The notes: generated from the sequence alone by a model not told the origin. Shown: positions 9,361 through 19,165, counted from the first letter of the stretch. The stretch is DNA of 64,000 nucleotides from Hydrogenophaga sp. PBL-H3 (GCF_010104355.1 NZ_CP044972.1:1798001-1862000); one strand, 5' to 3'. Made by a program: numbers and translations.

Positions 9361-9388
9361 TATACATACATTCTTGTATGTATGTATA
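9361..9388. promoter_or_regulatory. AcrR-like operator palindrome
   Basis: Perfect 11-base inverted arms, TATACATACAT and ATGTATGTATA, flank a 6-base centre. The inner TACATACAT/ATGTATGTA arms match the known E. coli AcrR operator half-sites. The site lies between the divergent acrR (start 9317) and acrA (start 9470) genes and can control both. Confidence 0.85.
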
Positions 9389-9469
9389 CTCCGCCGTTTT
9401 GCAATGGAGCATCCGGCCAGGGTATTCCCTGCTTTTGTGCCTCACCCATCTTCAATCCCAAGGACTCCC

Positions 9470-10735
9470 ATGCCCGCCTTGAGCCCCTTCAAGTTCGCGC
9501 CCGTTTCGCGCACCCGGTTTGCTTCACTGCCCTCGACGCACCTGCTGCGAGGCCTTTCTGTGGTGGCGCTTGCTGTGGTGCTGAGCGCCTGCGGCAAACC
9601 CGCAGCGCCCGCGGCAGCAGGAGGCGGCATGCCGGCACCCGAGGTCGGCGTGATCACGGTGGCCCCGGGTGATGTGGGCCTGTTGACCGAGTTGCCGGGT
9701 CGCCTGGAGGCCTCGCGCGTGGCCCAGGTGCGGGCGCGCGCGGCGGGCATCCTGCAGGAGCGGCTGTTCCGCGAAGGCAGCGACGTGAAGGCGGGCCAGC
9801 CGCTGTTCCGCATCGACGCTTCCCCTTATGCGGCGGCACTGCAAAGCGCCCAGGCAGGTCTGGCCCGCTCAACGGCCAACCTCACGCAGGCCACCGCGCT
9901 GGCCGAACGCTATGCGCCGCTGGTGAAGGAAAACGCCATCAGCCAGCAGGAGTACGCCAGCGCCGTGGCAGCCCAGAAGCAGGCCGAGGCCGACGTGGCC
10001 GCGGGCAAGGCAGCGGTGCAGACCGCCAACATCAACCTGGGCTACGCGAGCGTGACCGCTCCCATCTCCGGGCGCATCGGTCGCGCGCTGGTGACCGAGG
10101 GAGCCCTGGTTGGACAAGGCGAGGCCACGCAGCTGGCGGTGGTCCAGCAGATCAATCCGATGTATGTGAACTTCACCCAGTCTGCCGCCGAGGTTTACAA
10201 GCTGCGCAAGGCCATGGACAGTGGCCAGCTCAAGGGCGCTGGCGCGCAAGCCGCCGCCGTGCAGGTGGTGATGGAAGACGGCAGCGTCTATGAGCAGCCT
10301 GGACGTCTGTTGTTTGCCGACCTGACCGTGGACAGCACCACCGGCCAGGTGACCCTGCGCGCCGAGGTGCCCAACCCCAAGGGCGCTCTGCTGCCCGGCC
10401 TTTACGTGCGCGTGCGCCTGGAACAGGCCACGGCGGGCAATGCGATCACGCTGCCGCAACAGGCGGTGACGCGCTCGGCCCAGGGCGACACTGTCTCTGT
10501 GGTGGGCACCGACGGCAAGATCACGTCGCGCAACATCAAGGTCGGCGGCCAGCAGAACGGTCGTTGGGTGGTCCTCGACGGCCTGAAGGCCGGTGAGCAA
10601 GTCATGGTCGACGGCTTCCAGAAGCTGCAGATGATGCCGCCGGGCACCGCCGTGAAGGCCGTGCCGTGGCAGGCGCCCGGCAGTGCACCGGCCGCGCCAG
10701 CTGCGGCTGCGCCCGCGCCTGCGGCTGCGAAGTAA
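9470..10735 (+). CDS. acrA: RND efflux periplasmic adaptor (AcrA/MexA type)
   Basis: A 421-residue lipoprotein. The lipobox LSAC follows a hydrophobic segment (about residues 30-47), so the mature protein is anchored to the inner membrane. The biotinyl-lipoyl part reads LPGRLEASRVAQVRARAAGI and LFREGSDVKAGQPLFRID; a helical hairpin and the YASVTAPISGRIGRA beta-barrel region follow. An Ala/Pro-rich tail closes the protein. The ATG at 9470 is chosen because it gives a normal lipoprotein signal; longer in-frame versions run through the acrR operator. It bridges AcrB and the outer-membrane channel encoded downstream. Confidence 0.93.
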   Translation: MPALSPFKFAPVSRTRFASLPSTHLLRGLSVVALAVVLSACGKPAAPAAAGGGMPAPEVGVITVAPGDVGLLTELPGRLEASRVAQVRARAAGILQERLFREGSDVKAGQPLFRIDASPYAAALQSAQAGLARSTANLTQATALAERYAPLVKENAISQQEYASAVAAQKQAEADVAAGKAAVQTANINLGYASVTAPISGRIGRALVTEGALVGQGEATQLAVVQQINPMYVNFTQSAAEVYKLRKAMDSGQLKGAGAQAAAVQVVMEDGSVYEQPGRLLFADLTVDSTTGQVTLRAEVPNPKGALLPGLYVRVRLEQATAGNAITLPQQAVTRSAQGDTVSVVGTDGKITSRNIKVGGQQNGRWVVLDGLKAGEQVMVDGFQKLQMMPPGTAVKAVPWQAPGSAPAAPAAAAPAPAAAK

Positions 10736-10747
10736 GGAGCGCCCGAC

Positions 10748-13700
10748 ATGGCGAAATTCTTCATTGACCGGCCCATCTTCGCGTGGGTGATCGCGCTCTT
10801 CATCATGGTGATGGGCGGCGTGTCCATCACGCAGTTGCCCATCGCGCAGTACCCCCCCGTGGCCCCGCCGGCCATCATCATCAACGCCACCTACCCCGGT
10901 GCCTCGGCCGCCACGCTGGAGAACAGCGTGTTGTCGGTGATCGAGCAGGAGATGAACGGCTCGCCCGGCCTGATCTATATGGAGTCGGTGGCGCAGGCCA
11001 ACGGCACTGGCAGCATCACGCTGAGTTTTCAGACCGGCACCAACGCCGACCTGGCGCAGGTGGACGTGCAGAACCGTCTGTCTCGCGCCTCGCCGCGCCT
11101 GCCTTCTGCGGTGACGCAGCAGGGTGTGCGCGTCGACAAGTCGCGCAGCAACTTCCTGCTGTTCGCCATCCTCTCCAGCGACGACCCGGCCTGGGACCCG
11201 GTGGCGCTGGGCGACTACGCCTCGCGCAGCGTGGTGCCCGAGCTGCAACGCCTGCCCGGTGTGGGCCAGGCGCAGCTGTTCGGCACCGAGCGCGCCATGC
11301 GCATCTGGATCGACCCGGCCAAGCTGCTGGGCTACAACCTCAGCGCGGCCGACGTCACGAATGCAATTCGTGCACAGAACGCTCAGGTCTCGGCCGGTGA
11401 AATCGGGGCCTTGCCCAACGTGGGCGGCCAGAGCATCGCGGCCACCGTGGTGGTCAACGGGCAGCTCGCCAGCGTCGAGCAGTTCGGCAACGTGGTGCTG
11501 CGCGCCAGTGCCGATGGCGCCACCGTGCGCCTTAAAGATGTGGCCCGCATCGAACTCGGTGCGCAGGCCTACGCCACCTCGGCGCGCCTGAACGGCAAGC
11601 CTTCCACCGGCATCGGTGTGCAGCTCTCGCCCAGCGGCAATGCGCTGGCCACGGCCAATGCGGTGCGCGCGAAGATGCAGGAGCTCGAGCGCTTCTTCCC
11701 CAAGGGCATGACCTGGTCGATTCCTTACGACAGCTCGCGCTTCGTGAAGATCTCCATCGAACAGGTGGCGGTCACCCTGGGTGAGGCCATGCTGCTGGTG
11801 TTCCTGGTGATGTTCCTGTTCCTGCAGAACATCCGCTACACGATCATTCCCACCATCGTGGTGCCGGTGGCGCTGCTGGGCACGTTTGCCGTGTTGCTGG
11901 CCATGGGCTTCTCCATCAACGTGCTGACCATGTTCGGCATGGTGCTGGTGATCGGCATCGTGGTGGACGACGCCATCGTCGTGGTGGAAAACGTCGAGCG
12001 CATCATGAGCGAAGAAGGCTTGCCCCCACTGGAGGCCACGCGCAAGGCCATGACGCAGATCTCGGGCGCCATCATCGGCGTGACGGTGGTCCTGATCTCG
12101 GTGTTCGTGCCGCTGGCTTTCTTTGCCGGGTCGGTGGGCAACATCTACCGCCAGTTCTCCGCCGTCATGGGCGTGTCCATCGCGTTCTCGGCGTTTCTTG
12201 CGCTCTCGCTCACACCTGCGCTGTGCGCCACGCTGCTCAAGCCGGTGGAAGCCGGTCACCACCACGAGAAGAAAGGATTCTTCGGCTGGTTCAACCGCGG
12301 CTTTGCGCGCACCGCCAAGGGCTACGAAGGTGGCGTGGCCAGGCTGCTGCCGCGCGCCGGCCGCACCCTGGTGATCTACCTGGCCATCGTCGCCGCGGCG
12401 GTGGTGGTCTACATGCGCCTGCCCACTTCTTTCCTGCCTGGTGAAGACCAGGGCACCATGCTGGTGAACGTGCAGTTGCCGCCAGGCGCCACACAGGAGC
12501 GCACGCTGGAGGTGATGAAGCAGGTGGAAGGCTTCATCCTCAAGCAGCCCGAAGTGCAGAGCATGGTCGGTGTGCTGGGCTTCAGCTTCTCGGGCCAGGG
12601 CCAGAACGCCGCGCTCGCCTTCATCACGCTCAAGGACTGGGCCGAGCGCACGGCGCCCGGCAGTTCGGCCGAGGCCGTGGCGGGTCGGGCGTTCGGCGCG
12701 CTCTCGGGCGTGCGCGACGCATTCATCTTCCCGTTGAGCCCACCCCCCATTCCCGAGCTGGGCGCGTCGTCCGGTTTCAGCTTCCGTTTGCAGGACCGTG
12801 GTGGCCTGGGTCGAGACGCCCTGCTGTCCGCGCGCAACCAGTTGCTCGGCCTGGCCTCACAAAGCAAGGTGATCACCCAGGTGCGCCCCGACGGCCTGGA
12901 AGATGCACCGCAACTGCAGATCGACATCGACCGCGACAAGGCCAATGCCCTGGGCGTAGGATTTGATGCGATCAACACCGCCATCGGGACCGCGCTGGGT
13001 TCGACGTACGTGAACGACTTCCCCAACGCCGGGCGCTTGCAGCGCGTGGTGGTGCAGGCCGATGCACCCGCGCGCATGCAGCCCGAGGATCTGTTGCGCT
13101 TGAACGTGGTGAACAGCAAGGCGCAGGCCGTGCCGTTGTCGGCGTTCGCCACCACCAAGTGGATCACCGGCCCGATGCAGACCGTGCGCTACAACGGCTA
13201 CCCGTCCATGCGCATCAGTGGCAGCGCAGCGCCCGGCGCCAGCACGGGGGCGGCCATCGCCGAGATGGAGCGGCTCGCCGCCCAGTTGCCACAAGGCATC
13301 GGCTACGAGTGGACCGGCCAGACGCGCGAGGAAAAGCTCGCCGGCTCGCAGGCCATCATCCTCTATGCATTCGCCATCCTGGCCGTGTTCCTGTGCCTGG
13401 CCGCGCTGTACGAGAGCTGGACGATTCCGTTGTCGGTGATTCTGGTGGTGCCGCTGGGGGTGGTGGGTGTGCTGCTCGCAACCTTGCTGCGGGGGTACTC
13501 CAACGACGTGTACTTCCAGGTGGGGCTGATCACCATCATCGGTCTGTCTGCGAAGAACGCCATCCTGATCATCGAATTCGCCAAGGACCTGCAGGCGCAG
13601 GGCAAGGGCGTGATCGAGTCGGCGCTGGCCGCGGCCCACCTGCGGTTCCGCCCCATTGTCATGACTTCGCTGGCGTTCACGCTGGGTGTGTTGCCGCTGG

Positions 13701-13903
13701 CCATTGCGTCCGGCGCTGGCTCGGCCAGCCAGCGCGCCATCGGTACCGGCGTGATCGGCGGCATGCTCACCGGCACCGTGCTGGCGGTCGTGTTTGTGCC
13801 GATCTTTTTTGTGGTGGTGCGCACCTTGTTCAAAGGTAGCGAACGTCAGCACCGACGAGACGCCGAGCAGGCGCAACAACACGGAGTGCACAAAGATGCG
13901 TAA
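10748..13903 (+). CDS. acrB: RND efflux inner-membrane transporter (AcrB/MexB type, HAE1)
   Basis: A 1051-residue transporter, the usual length for the HAE1 family. It opens with the family-typical MAKFFIDRPIFAWVIALFIM. The fourth-helix motif VLVIGIVVDDAIVVVENVER (about residues 399-418) contains the paired proton-relay aspartates. The second half repeats the fold, with GLSAKNAILIIEFAKD near residue 935. It exports hydrophobic drugs and detergents using the proton gradient. It starts 12 bases after acrA, and its end overlaps the start of the outer-membrane channel gene by eight bases. Confidence 0.95.
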   Translation: MAKFFIDRPIFAWVIALFIMVMGGVSITQLPIAQYPPVAPPAIIINATYPGASAATLENSVLSVIEQEMNGSPGLIYMESVAQANGTGSITLSFQTGTNADLAQVDVQNRLSRASPRLPSAVTQQGVRVDKSRSNFLLFAILSSDDPAWDPVALGDYASRSVVPELQRLPGVGQAQLFGTERAMRIWIDPAKLLGYNLSAADVTNAIRAQNAQVSAGEIGALPNVGGQSIAATVVVNGQLASVEQFGNVVLRASADGATVRLKDVARIELGAQAYATSARLNGKPSTGIGVQLSPSGNALATANAVRAKMQELERFFPKGMTWSIPYDSSRFVKISIEQVAVTLGEAMLLVFLVMFLFLQNIRYTIIPTIVVPVALLGTFAVLLAMGFSINVLTMFGMVLVIGIVVDDAIVVVENVERIMSEEGLPPLEATRKAMTQISGAIIGVTVVLISVFVPLAFFAGSVGNIYRQFSAVMGVSIAFSAFLALSLTPALCATLLKPVEAGHHHEKKGFFGWFNRGFARTAKGYEGGVARLLPRAGRTLVIYLAIVAAAVVVYMRLPTSFLPGEDQGTMLVNVQLPPGATQERTLEVMKQVEGFILKQPEVQSMVGVLGFSFSGQGQNAALAFITLKDWAERTAPGSSAEAVAGRAFGALSGVRDAFIFPLSPPPIPELGASSGFSFRLQDRGGLGRDALLSARNQLLGLASQSKVITQVRPDGLEDAPQLQIDIDRDKANALGVGFDAINTAIGTALGSTYVNDFPNAGRLQRVVVQADAPARMQPEDLLRLNVVNSKAQAVPLSAFATTKWITGPMQTVRYNGYPSMRISGSAAPGASTGAAIAEMERLAAQLPQGIGYEWTGQTREEKLAGSQAIILYAFAILAVFLCLAALYESWTIPLSVILVVPLGVVGVLLATLLRGYSNDVYFQVGLITIIGLSAKNAILIIEFAKDLQAQGKGVIESALAAAHLRFRPIVMTSLAFTLGVLPLAIASGAGSASQRAIGTGVIGGMLTGTVLAVVFVPIFFVVVRTLFKGSERQHRRDAEQAQQHGVHKDA

Positions 13904-15341
13904 GCCTTCCTCATCCTCAATGCGCGCAGCGCTCACCCTGGTGGCCGCGGCCGCGCTGGCCGGCTGCTCGTTCACGCCCAAGTACGAGCGCCCCGCGGCG
14001 CCCGTGGCCGCCACGTTCCCCGATCAAGCCGCCCCCGTGGCAGCCCAGGGCGACAACATGGCGTGGCGCGAGTTCGTGGGCGATGCGCGGTTGCGCGATC
14101 TGATTGCGCTGTCGCTGGCCAACAACCGCGACCTGCGCGTGGCCACGCTCAACATCGAGCAGGTGCGCGCGCAGTACCAGATCCGCCGTGCCGACCAGTT
14201 CCCCTCGGTGGGCCTGGCAGCCGCCGGCAACCGCCAGCCCGATGCCAATGGCGGCATTGCCAGCACCTACAGCGTAGGCCTGGCCTTGAGCAGCTGGGAG
14301 ATCGATTTCTTCGGTCGCCTGGGCAGCCTGAAAGAAGCGGCGCTGGCCCAGTACCTCGCCAGCGAGGAGGCGCGCCACGCGGCTCAGACCAGCCTGGTGG
14401 CGGCGGTGGCCAGCACCTGGCTGAGCCTGCAGACGAATGACGAACTGCTGGCCCTGACCCAGCGCACCGTGGCCACACGGCAAGACTCGCTGCGGCTGAG
14501 CAAACTGCGCTTCGACAACGGTGCCAGCTCCGCGCTGGACCTTCGACAGGCCGAATCGCTGACCGCCGCGGCGCAATCCGCCCTGGCCCAGCAGCGCCGC
14601 CTGCGCGCGCTCGACCTCAATGCGCTCACGCTGCTGGTGGGGCAGACGCCGCCCGCCGCGCTGCTGCCCGCCGCGCCCACCATGCCCGAAGCCACCACGG
14701 CCAACGGCGTGGCGGTGCCGGTGGCACCCGTGCCAGCCGCGCCCATGCTGCGTGAGGTACCGGCCGGATTGCCTTCCGATCTGCTCACGCGCCGCGCGGA
14801 CATCCGCCAGGCCGAGCAGCTGTTGATTGCGGCCAATGCCAACATCGGTGCAGCGCGCGCTGCATTTTTCCCACGCATCTCGCTCACCGCCAGCGCCGGC
14901 ACAGCCAGCAGCAGCCTCTCGGGCCTGTTTGAAAGCGGCTCCTGGGGTTTCACGCTCGCGCCACAGGCACTGCTGCCCATCTTTGATGCCGGGCGCAACA
15001 ACGCCAACCTCGATTCGGCCAAAGCCGCGCGCAGCATCGCCGTGGCGCAGTACGAAAAAGCCATCCAGACCGCGTTCCGTGAAGTGGCCGACGCGCTGGC
15101 CGGCAGCGCCACGCTGGGCGACCAGCTCACGGCCCAGCAGGTGCAGGCCACGGCCGAGGCCGAGCGTTTCCGTCTGGCCGAGCTGCGCTACCGCAATGGG
15201 GTGGCGAGTTTCCTGGACGTGCTGGACGCGCAGCGTTCGCTGTTCACGACCCAGCAGGCGCTGGCGCAAACGCGCCTGGCGCAGCAGCAGAACCAGGTGG
15301 CGCTCTACAAGGCGCTCGGCGGCGGCTGGACAGTGGAGTGA
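13896..15341 (+). CDS. oprM: Outer-membrane efflux lipoprotein (NodT/OprM family)
   Basis: A 481-residue protein with a lipoprotein signal (ALTLVAAAALAGC, Cys near residue 22), then SFTPKYERP, the usual mature N-terminus of NodT-type channels. Two TolC-like repeats follow, including ALDLRQAESLTAAAQSALAQ and LLTRRADIRQAEQLL. It forms the trimeric outer-membrane exit duct for the AcrAB pump. The chosen ATG lies inside the end of acrB; the longer in-frame extension has no signal. It is the last gene of the acrA-acrB-oprM operon. Confidence 0.92.
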   Translation: MRKPSSSSMRAALTLVAAAALAGCSFTPKYERPAAPVAATFPDQAAPVAAQGDNMAWREFVGDARLRDLIALSLANNRDLRVATLNIEQVRAQYQIRRADQFPSVGLAAAGNRQPDANGGIASTYSVGLALSSWEIDFFGRLGSLKEAALAQYLASEEARHAAQTSLVAAVASTWLSLQTNDELLALTQRTVATRQDSLRLSKLRFDNGASSALDLRQAESLTAAAQSALAQQRRLRALDLNALTLLVGQTPPAALLPAAPTMPEATTANGVAVPVAPVPAAPMLREVPAGLPSDLLTRRADIRQAEQLLIAANANIGAARAAFFPRISLTASAGTASSSLSGLFESGSWGFTLAPQALLPIFDAGRNNANLDSAKAARSIAVAQYEKAIQTAFREVADALAGSATLGDQLTAQQVQATAEAERFRLAELRYRNGVASFLDVLDAQRSLFTTQQALAQTRLAQQQNQVALYKALGGGWTVE

Positions 15342-15342
15342 A

Positions 15343-15431
15343 CCCCCTGCGCCGCTGACGCGGCTTCCCCCTGAAAGGGGGACAACGCCTGCGGCCCGGC
15401 AAAGCCGGTTCCGCGGCGTTCTGGCCGGGGG
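15343..15431. repeat. Structured GC-rich intergenic repeat (REP-like)
   Basis: Three short hairpins follow one another: GCCGC-TGAC-GCGGC, CCCCC-TGAAA-GGGGG (15367-15381) and CCGGC-AAA-GCCGG (15396-15408). The block fills the gap between two convergent genes (oprM and the LOG-family gene). Elements opening with CCCCCTGCGCCGCTG are recurrent between genes in Comamonadaceae genomes; that it is repeated in this genome cannot be tested from one window. It may act as a bidirectional terminator. Confidence 0.55.
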
Positions 15432-15455
15432 ATGGGCGTGCGAAACGCGTGGGCT

Positions 15456-16325
15456 TTACGCCTTCAGGTCGTAAAACGTCACGATGTGTTGCCACGCCAC
15501 CTGCGGATCGTCCACGTACTGAAACAGCTTCAAGTCTTCGGGCGAGATCGCACCTTCCTCCACCAGCACATCGAGGTTGATCAGGCGCTTCCAGTAGTCG
15601 GAGCCGAACAGCAGGATCGGCACCGGCTTGGACTTCTTGCACTGCACCAGCGTGATCACCTCGAACAACTCGTCCAGCGTGCCGAAGCCGCCGGGGAACG
15701 CGAGCAGCGCCTTGGCGCGCATCATGAAATGCATCTTGCGCAACGCGAAGTAGTGGAACTTGAAGCTCAGTTCGGGTGACACATACGGGTTGGCCGCCTG
15801 CTCGTGCGGCAACGCGATGTTCAGGCCTACGTTGAGCGCGCCTTCATCGTGCGCGCCACGGCTGGCGGCTTCCATGATGCCGGGGCCGCCACCAGTGCAG
15901 ATGTACAGCTGGTCGGCCTTGGGGCAACTGGCGCTGTAGCGCGCCACGGTGCGGGCGAACTCGCGGGCGTGGTCGTAGTAGGGCGCGTTGCGCAGCATGG
16001 CCTTGGCGCGTGCAATGTCCGCCGCCTCACCGCTGCGCTCGGCGCGCACCAGCATCTCCCGGGCTTCACTGGCTTCGCGAAAGCGCGCGCTGCCGAACAC
16101 CACCACGGTGTTCTCGATGCCGGCGTCTTGCTGCGCCAGGTCGGGCTTGAGCATTTCCAGCTGAAAGCGGATGCCGCGCGTCTCGCGGCGCAGCAGGAAC
16201 TCCGGGTCGGCAAAGGCCAGCCGGTAGGCGTCGGCGTGCAGGGCGTTGCCTTCATTGGCGTGGGTTTGAAGCTCGGCCCAGGCATCGGCCAGGCGCCGTT
16301 CGCTGATGTTCTGTGTGGTTTCCAT
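15456..16325 (-). CDS. LOG family protein (TIGR00730-type Rossmann fold, nucleotide 5'-monophosphate phosphoribohydrolase)
   Basis: A 289-residue protein with the two LOG-family signatures: GGGPGIMEAASRGAHDEGA (about residues 145-163) and PGGFGTLDELFEVITL (about 210-225). Biochemically studied relatives cleave the N-glycosidic bond of nucleoside or cytokinin monophosphates, releasing ribose 5-phosphate. The N-terminal ~85 residues are a family-specific extension seen in the larger LOG-like proteins. It is transcribed leftward, downstream of the AEC transporter gene with a gap of about 40 bp. Confidence 0.88.
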   Translation of the reverse strand: METTQNISERRLADAWAELQTHANEGNALHADAYRLAFADPEFLLRRETRGIRFQLEMLKPDLAQQDAGIENTVVVFGSARFREASEAREMLVRAERSGEAADIARAKAMLRNAPYYDHAREFARTVARYSASCPKADQLYICTGGGPGIMEAASRGAHDEGALNVGLNIALPHEQAANPYVSPELSFKFHYFALRKMHFMMRAKALLAFPGGFGTLDELFEVITLVQCKKSKPVPILLFGSDYWKRLINLDVLVEEGAISPEDLKLFQYVDDPQVAWQHIVTFYDLKA

Positions 16326-16365
16326 GAGGGTCTCCTTGAGACTTCAGTGTCTTCGATTTGTGTGA

Positions 16366-17244
16366 CTACAGACCCAGCGCCAGAGCCAGCGGCACGAACA
16401 GGATCGCCAGCGCGTTGCCCAGCATGATCATGGCGCCGACCTTGTCCGGCTGCTGGTGATAACGCTCGGCGAGCATGAACTGCATCACGGCCGGCGGCAG
16501 GGCTGCAAACAACAGCAACTGGCCACGCGCCGCGCCCTCCAGGCCCAACGCCCAGGCCAGCGGGATGCCGATGGCCAGACCGATCATGGGCCGGGCCAGG
16601 GCACCCAGCAAACCCAGCGCAAGCCCCGAGCGGGTGAGCGCGGTGAGCCGCACACCCAGCGCAAACAGCATCATGGGCAGCAGCGCGTCGCCCAGCAGCT
16701 TCAGACCGGAGAGCACCACGTCGGGCGGGCGCACATCGGTGAGCGCGCTGATGAAGCCGAGCGCGGTGCCGATCATGAGCGGGCTGGTGAGCAGGTCGCG
16801 CGTGCGCGCCAGGCGGCTGGTGACACGCGCCCCCACCGAAAAATGCAACAGGTTGCTCACCGAGAACAGCGCCACGGCCGCGCCGAAATGGGCCGGGCCG
16901 AAGGCCAGCAGTGCCAGCGGCAGGCCCATGTTGCCGCAGTTGTTGAACATGACCACCGGCACCAGCGTGCGCGGCTGAGCGCCGAACACCCGCGCCAGTG
17001 GCCATGCCAGCAGACCGCTGAGCAGGATGAGGACTGTGCCGCCGATGAGCAGGGCGGTGTGGTCCGCCATGCGGAAGTCGCGCGAGGCCAGCGCCGAATA
17101 CACCAGCAGCGGCGCCAGCACATCCAGTGCGATGCGGTTGAACACCGCCATGTCCGGTACGCCACGGCGCGCGTAGCCATAGCCGATGGCCACGATCAGA
17201 AAGACCGGGATGATGACGTCGGCGATGCGGGCAATCAGTTCCAT
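16366..17244 (-). CDS. AEC family transporter (auxin efflux carrier-like)
   Basis: A 292-residue protein with about ten hydrophobic segments arranged as two five-helix halves. The early FLIVAIGYGYARRG and middle VVMFNNCGNMGLPLALLAFG (broken-helix Asn/Gly/Pro region) are typical of AEC transporters. Bacterial members move organic acids such as malate or malonate; the substrate here is unknown. I chose the ATG at 17244; a TTG seven codons upstream is possible but falls close to the efp terminator. Confidence 0.85.
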   Translation of the reverse strand: MELIARIADVIIPVFLIVAIGYGYARRGVPDMAVFNRIALDVLAPLLVYSALASRDFRMADHTALLIGGTVLILLSGLLAWPLARVFGAQPRTLVPVVMFNNCGNMGLPLALLAFGPAHFGAAVALFSVSNLLHFSVGARVTSRLARTRDLLTSPLMIGTALGFISALTDVRPPDVVLSGLKLLGDALLPMMLFALGVRLTALTRSGLALGLLGALARPMIGLAIGIPLAWALGLEGAARGQLLLFAALPPAVMQFMLAERYHQQPDKVGAMIMLGNALAILFVPLALALGL

Positions 17245-17263
17245 GGCACGGGGCGTTGAATAC

Positions 17264-17292
17264 AAACGAAAGAGGCTCCCGCAGGAGCCTCT
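17264..17292 (-). terminator. Rho-independent terminator of efp
   Basis: Perfect nine-base arms at 17271-17279 and 17284-17292 surround a four-base loop. On the minus strand the hairpin is followed by TTCGTTTG. It lies about 20 bp after the efp stop and separates efp from the AEC transporter gene. Confidence 0.75.
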
Positions 17293-17314
17293 TGAATCAA
17301 ACGATCACGTGTGA

Positions 17315-17869
17315 TCAGACCCGTTTGCGGTACTCACCCGTGCGGGTGTCGATCTCGATCTTGTCGTCTTGTGCCACGAACAACGGCACCGACACTTCAA
17401 AGCCGGTGGCGATCTTGGCGGGCTTGAGCACCTTGCCGGACGTGTCGCCCTTCACAGCGGGTTCGGTCCAGGTGATCACGCGCTCGACGCTGGTGGGCAG
17501 TTCGACCGAGATGGCCTTGCCGTCGTAGAACACCACTTCCACGGTCATGCCGTCTTCGAGGTAGTTCAGCGCGTCGCCCATGTTCTCGGCTTCTACTTCG
17601 TACTGGTTGAAGTCGCTGTCCATGCACACGTACATCGGGTCGGCAAAGTAGGAGTAGGTGCACTCCTTCTTGTCCAGGATGATCTGGTCCATCTTGTCGT
17701 CGGCCTTGCAGACGACTTCGGTGGCCATGTTGTTGAGCAGGGCCTTGAGCTTCAGGCGCACGGTGGCAGCACCGCGGCCGCCACGGCTGTATTCGGTTTT
17801 CAGGACGATCATCGGGTCCTTGCCGTGCATGATGACGTTGCCGGCGCGGAGTTCTTGAGCGATTTTCAT
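17315..17869 (-). CDS. efp: Elongation factor P (arginine-type, EarP-modified)
   Basis: A 184-residue, three-domain EF-P that relieves ribosome stalling at polyproline stretches. Counting from the chosen ATG, the loop [11 protein letters not shown] places Arg at position 32, where E. coli has the modified Lys34. Arg32 is the residue rhamnosylated by EarP in beta- and some gammaproteobacteria, and an earP gene sits directly upstream. The start at 17869 gives the standard N-terminus [13 protein letters not shown]; longer in-frame versions are not conserved. It is transcribed leftward and ends in a clear terminator. Confidence 0.97.
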   Translation of the reverse strand: MKIAQELRAGNVIMHGKDPMIVLKTEYSRGGRGAATVRLKLKALLNNMATEVVCKADDKMDQIILDKKECTYSYFADPMYVCMDSDFNQYEVEAENMGDALNYLEDGMTVEVVFYDGKAISVELPTSVERVITWTEPAVKGDTSGKVLKPAKIATGFEVSVPLFVAQDDKIEIDTRTGEYRKRV

Positions 17870-18020
17870 AAGGGTTCCAACGGTTGGGCCGCGCGTTCCC
17901 GGCGTGGGCTGGACACCCGGGAACCGATCTGATGGTGGCGATCTGTGCGGCGAGACAGATGGCTGGCAGGAACGAAGCGCCGGGCTGGCGCCCGGGCCGA
18001 TTTCTGCAAAGCCTCGAATT

Positions 18021-19115
18021 TTATCGCTTTTCGCCTGAACCTTCGGCCTGCCGCTTCTGCAGCACGAAGCCGAGCAACTGGGTGCACAGGTCGGGCTGGG
18101 CCAGCAGGCGGGCGCGGGCCGCCTGCACACAAGCTCGCCAGTCGTCCAGCTCGCTCGGTCCTGGCCAGACGGCCGGCGTGCGGTCGACGCCGTTCCAGGC
18201 CCGGTGAAACGCCCGCAGGGAGCCCGGCGCCTGCAGCCAGCCGAGGAACGCGTCGAGCTTGGCGTGGTGGGCGTCGTCGTGCTGCGGGTAGATCTGCCAG
18301 ACCAAGGGCTGGCCGGCCCAGAGCGCGCGCACCAGCGAGTCCTCGCCGCGCACGAAATTGAGGTCGCAGGCCCAGAGCAGGTGGTCGAACTCGGGCTGGC
18401 TCAGCAAGGGCAGGGCGTGCAGCCGGCCGGCCGGCGCGGCCTGCGCCGCTTGCCAGGCGCGTCCGGGCGTCACCAGCCAGTTGGTGCTGACTGGCGCACT
18501 GTCGGCCTGGCGCAGCACGTCGGGCAGGACGGCGGGCTCATAGCAGAACAGGCTCACCCGGCGCTGCGCGGGTGGCAGGCCCAGAGCGTGCAGCCAGGCG
18601 GCGGCGTCGAACGCGGCCTGCCGCTGCAGCAGATCGGCTTCACGCAGCAGCCCGCCGGTGCGCTCGGTGAATCCGGGGTAGAAAAACCATTTGGTGAGAC
18701 CGCGCAGCGGCCCGCTCATGACCGGGGAGGGCAGACGGTGAGAGCGCTCCACGTAGGGCTCGGCGCTCAGGTACTCCAGGTTGATCCACACCGGTGCTGG
18801 TTCGCCTGCGTCGACGCGCGTGGCCAAGGCTTCGATGCACTCGGTGGGGGGCTCGCAGCCGAAGGCTTCGATCCACACATCGGCGGGTGGCGAGCCGTCC
18901 ACCAGGGCAGGTGCCAGCGGCGTTCTCCAGTGCAGCACCTCCACGCCCGGCCACCGGCCCTCAAGGGCGCCCGGTGCCATCCAGACCAGTGCCTGTGGGT
19001 CGTCGAGCCAGAGCCGCACTTGTTCGCCGCGGCTGGCGAGCTGGGCGCACAGCCGCCAGCACACGCCCACGTCGCCGAAGTTGTCGATCACCCTGCAGAA
19101 AATGTCCCAACGCAT
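18021..19115 (-). CDS. earP: EF-P arginine rhamnosyltransferase EarP
   Basis: A 364-residue GT-B-fold glycosyltransferase that transfers rhamnose from dTDP-L-rhamnose to Arg32 of EF-P. The N-terminus [20 protein letters not shown] holds the two catalytic-region aspartates (D13/D17 type). The nucleotide-sugar site appears as [19 protein letters not shown], with the conserved Glu near residue 270. An ATG three codons upstream (19124) is an equally possible start. The gene precedes efp on the same strand with a 151-bp gap, the usual pairing in this group. Confidence 0.95.
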   Translation of the reverse strand: MRWDIFCRVIDNFGDVGVCWRLCAQLASRGEQVRLWLDDPQALVWMAPGALEGRWPGVEVLHWRTPLAPALVDGSPPADVWIEAFGCEPPTECIEALATRVDAGEPAPVWINLEYLSAEPYVERSHRLPSPVMSGPLRGLTKWFFYPGFTERTGGLLREADLLQRQAAFDAAAWLHALGLPPAQRRVSLFCYEPAVLPDVLRQADSAPVSTNWLVTPGRAWQAAQAAPAGRLHALPLLSQPEFDHLLWACDLNFVRGEDSLVRALWAGQPLVWQIYPQHDDAHHAKLDAFLGWLQAPGSLRAFHRAWNGVDRTPAVWPGPSELDDWRACVQAARARLLAQPDLCTQLLGFVLQKRQAEGSGEKR

Positions 19116-19165
19116 GGTCGCCATTGTCGGGGCAAGGCTTTTCAGGCCGCGCACAATACGCGCCC

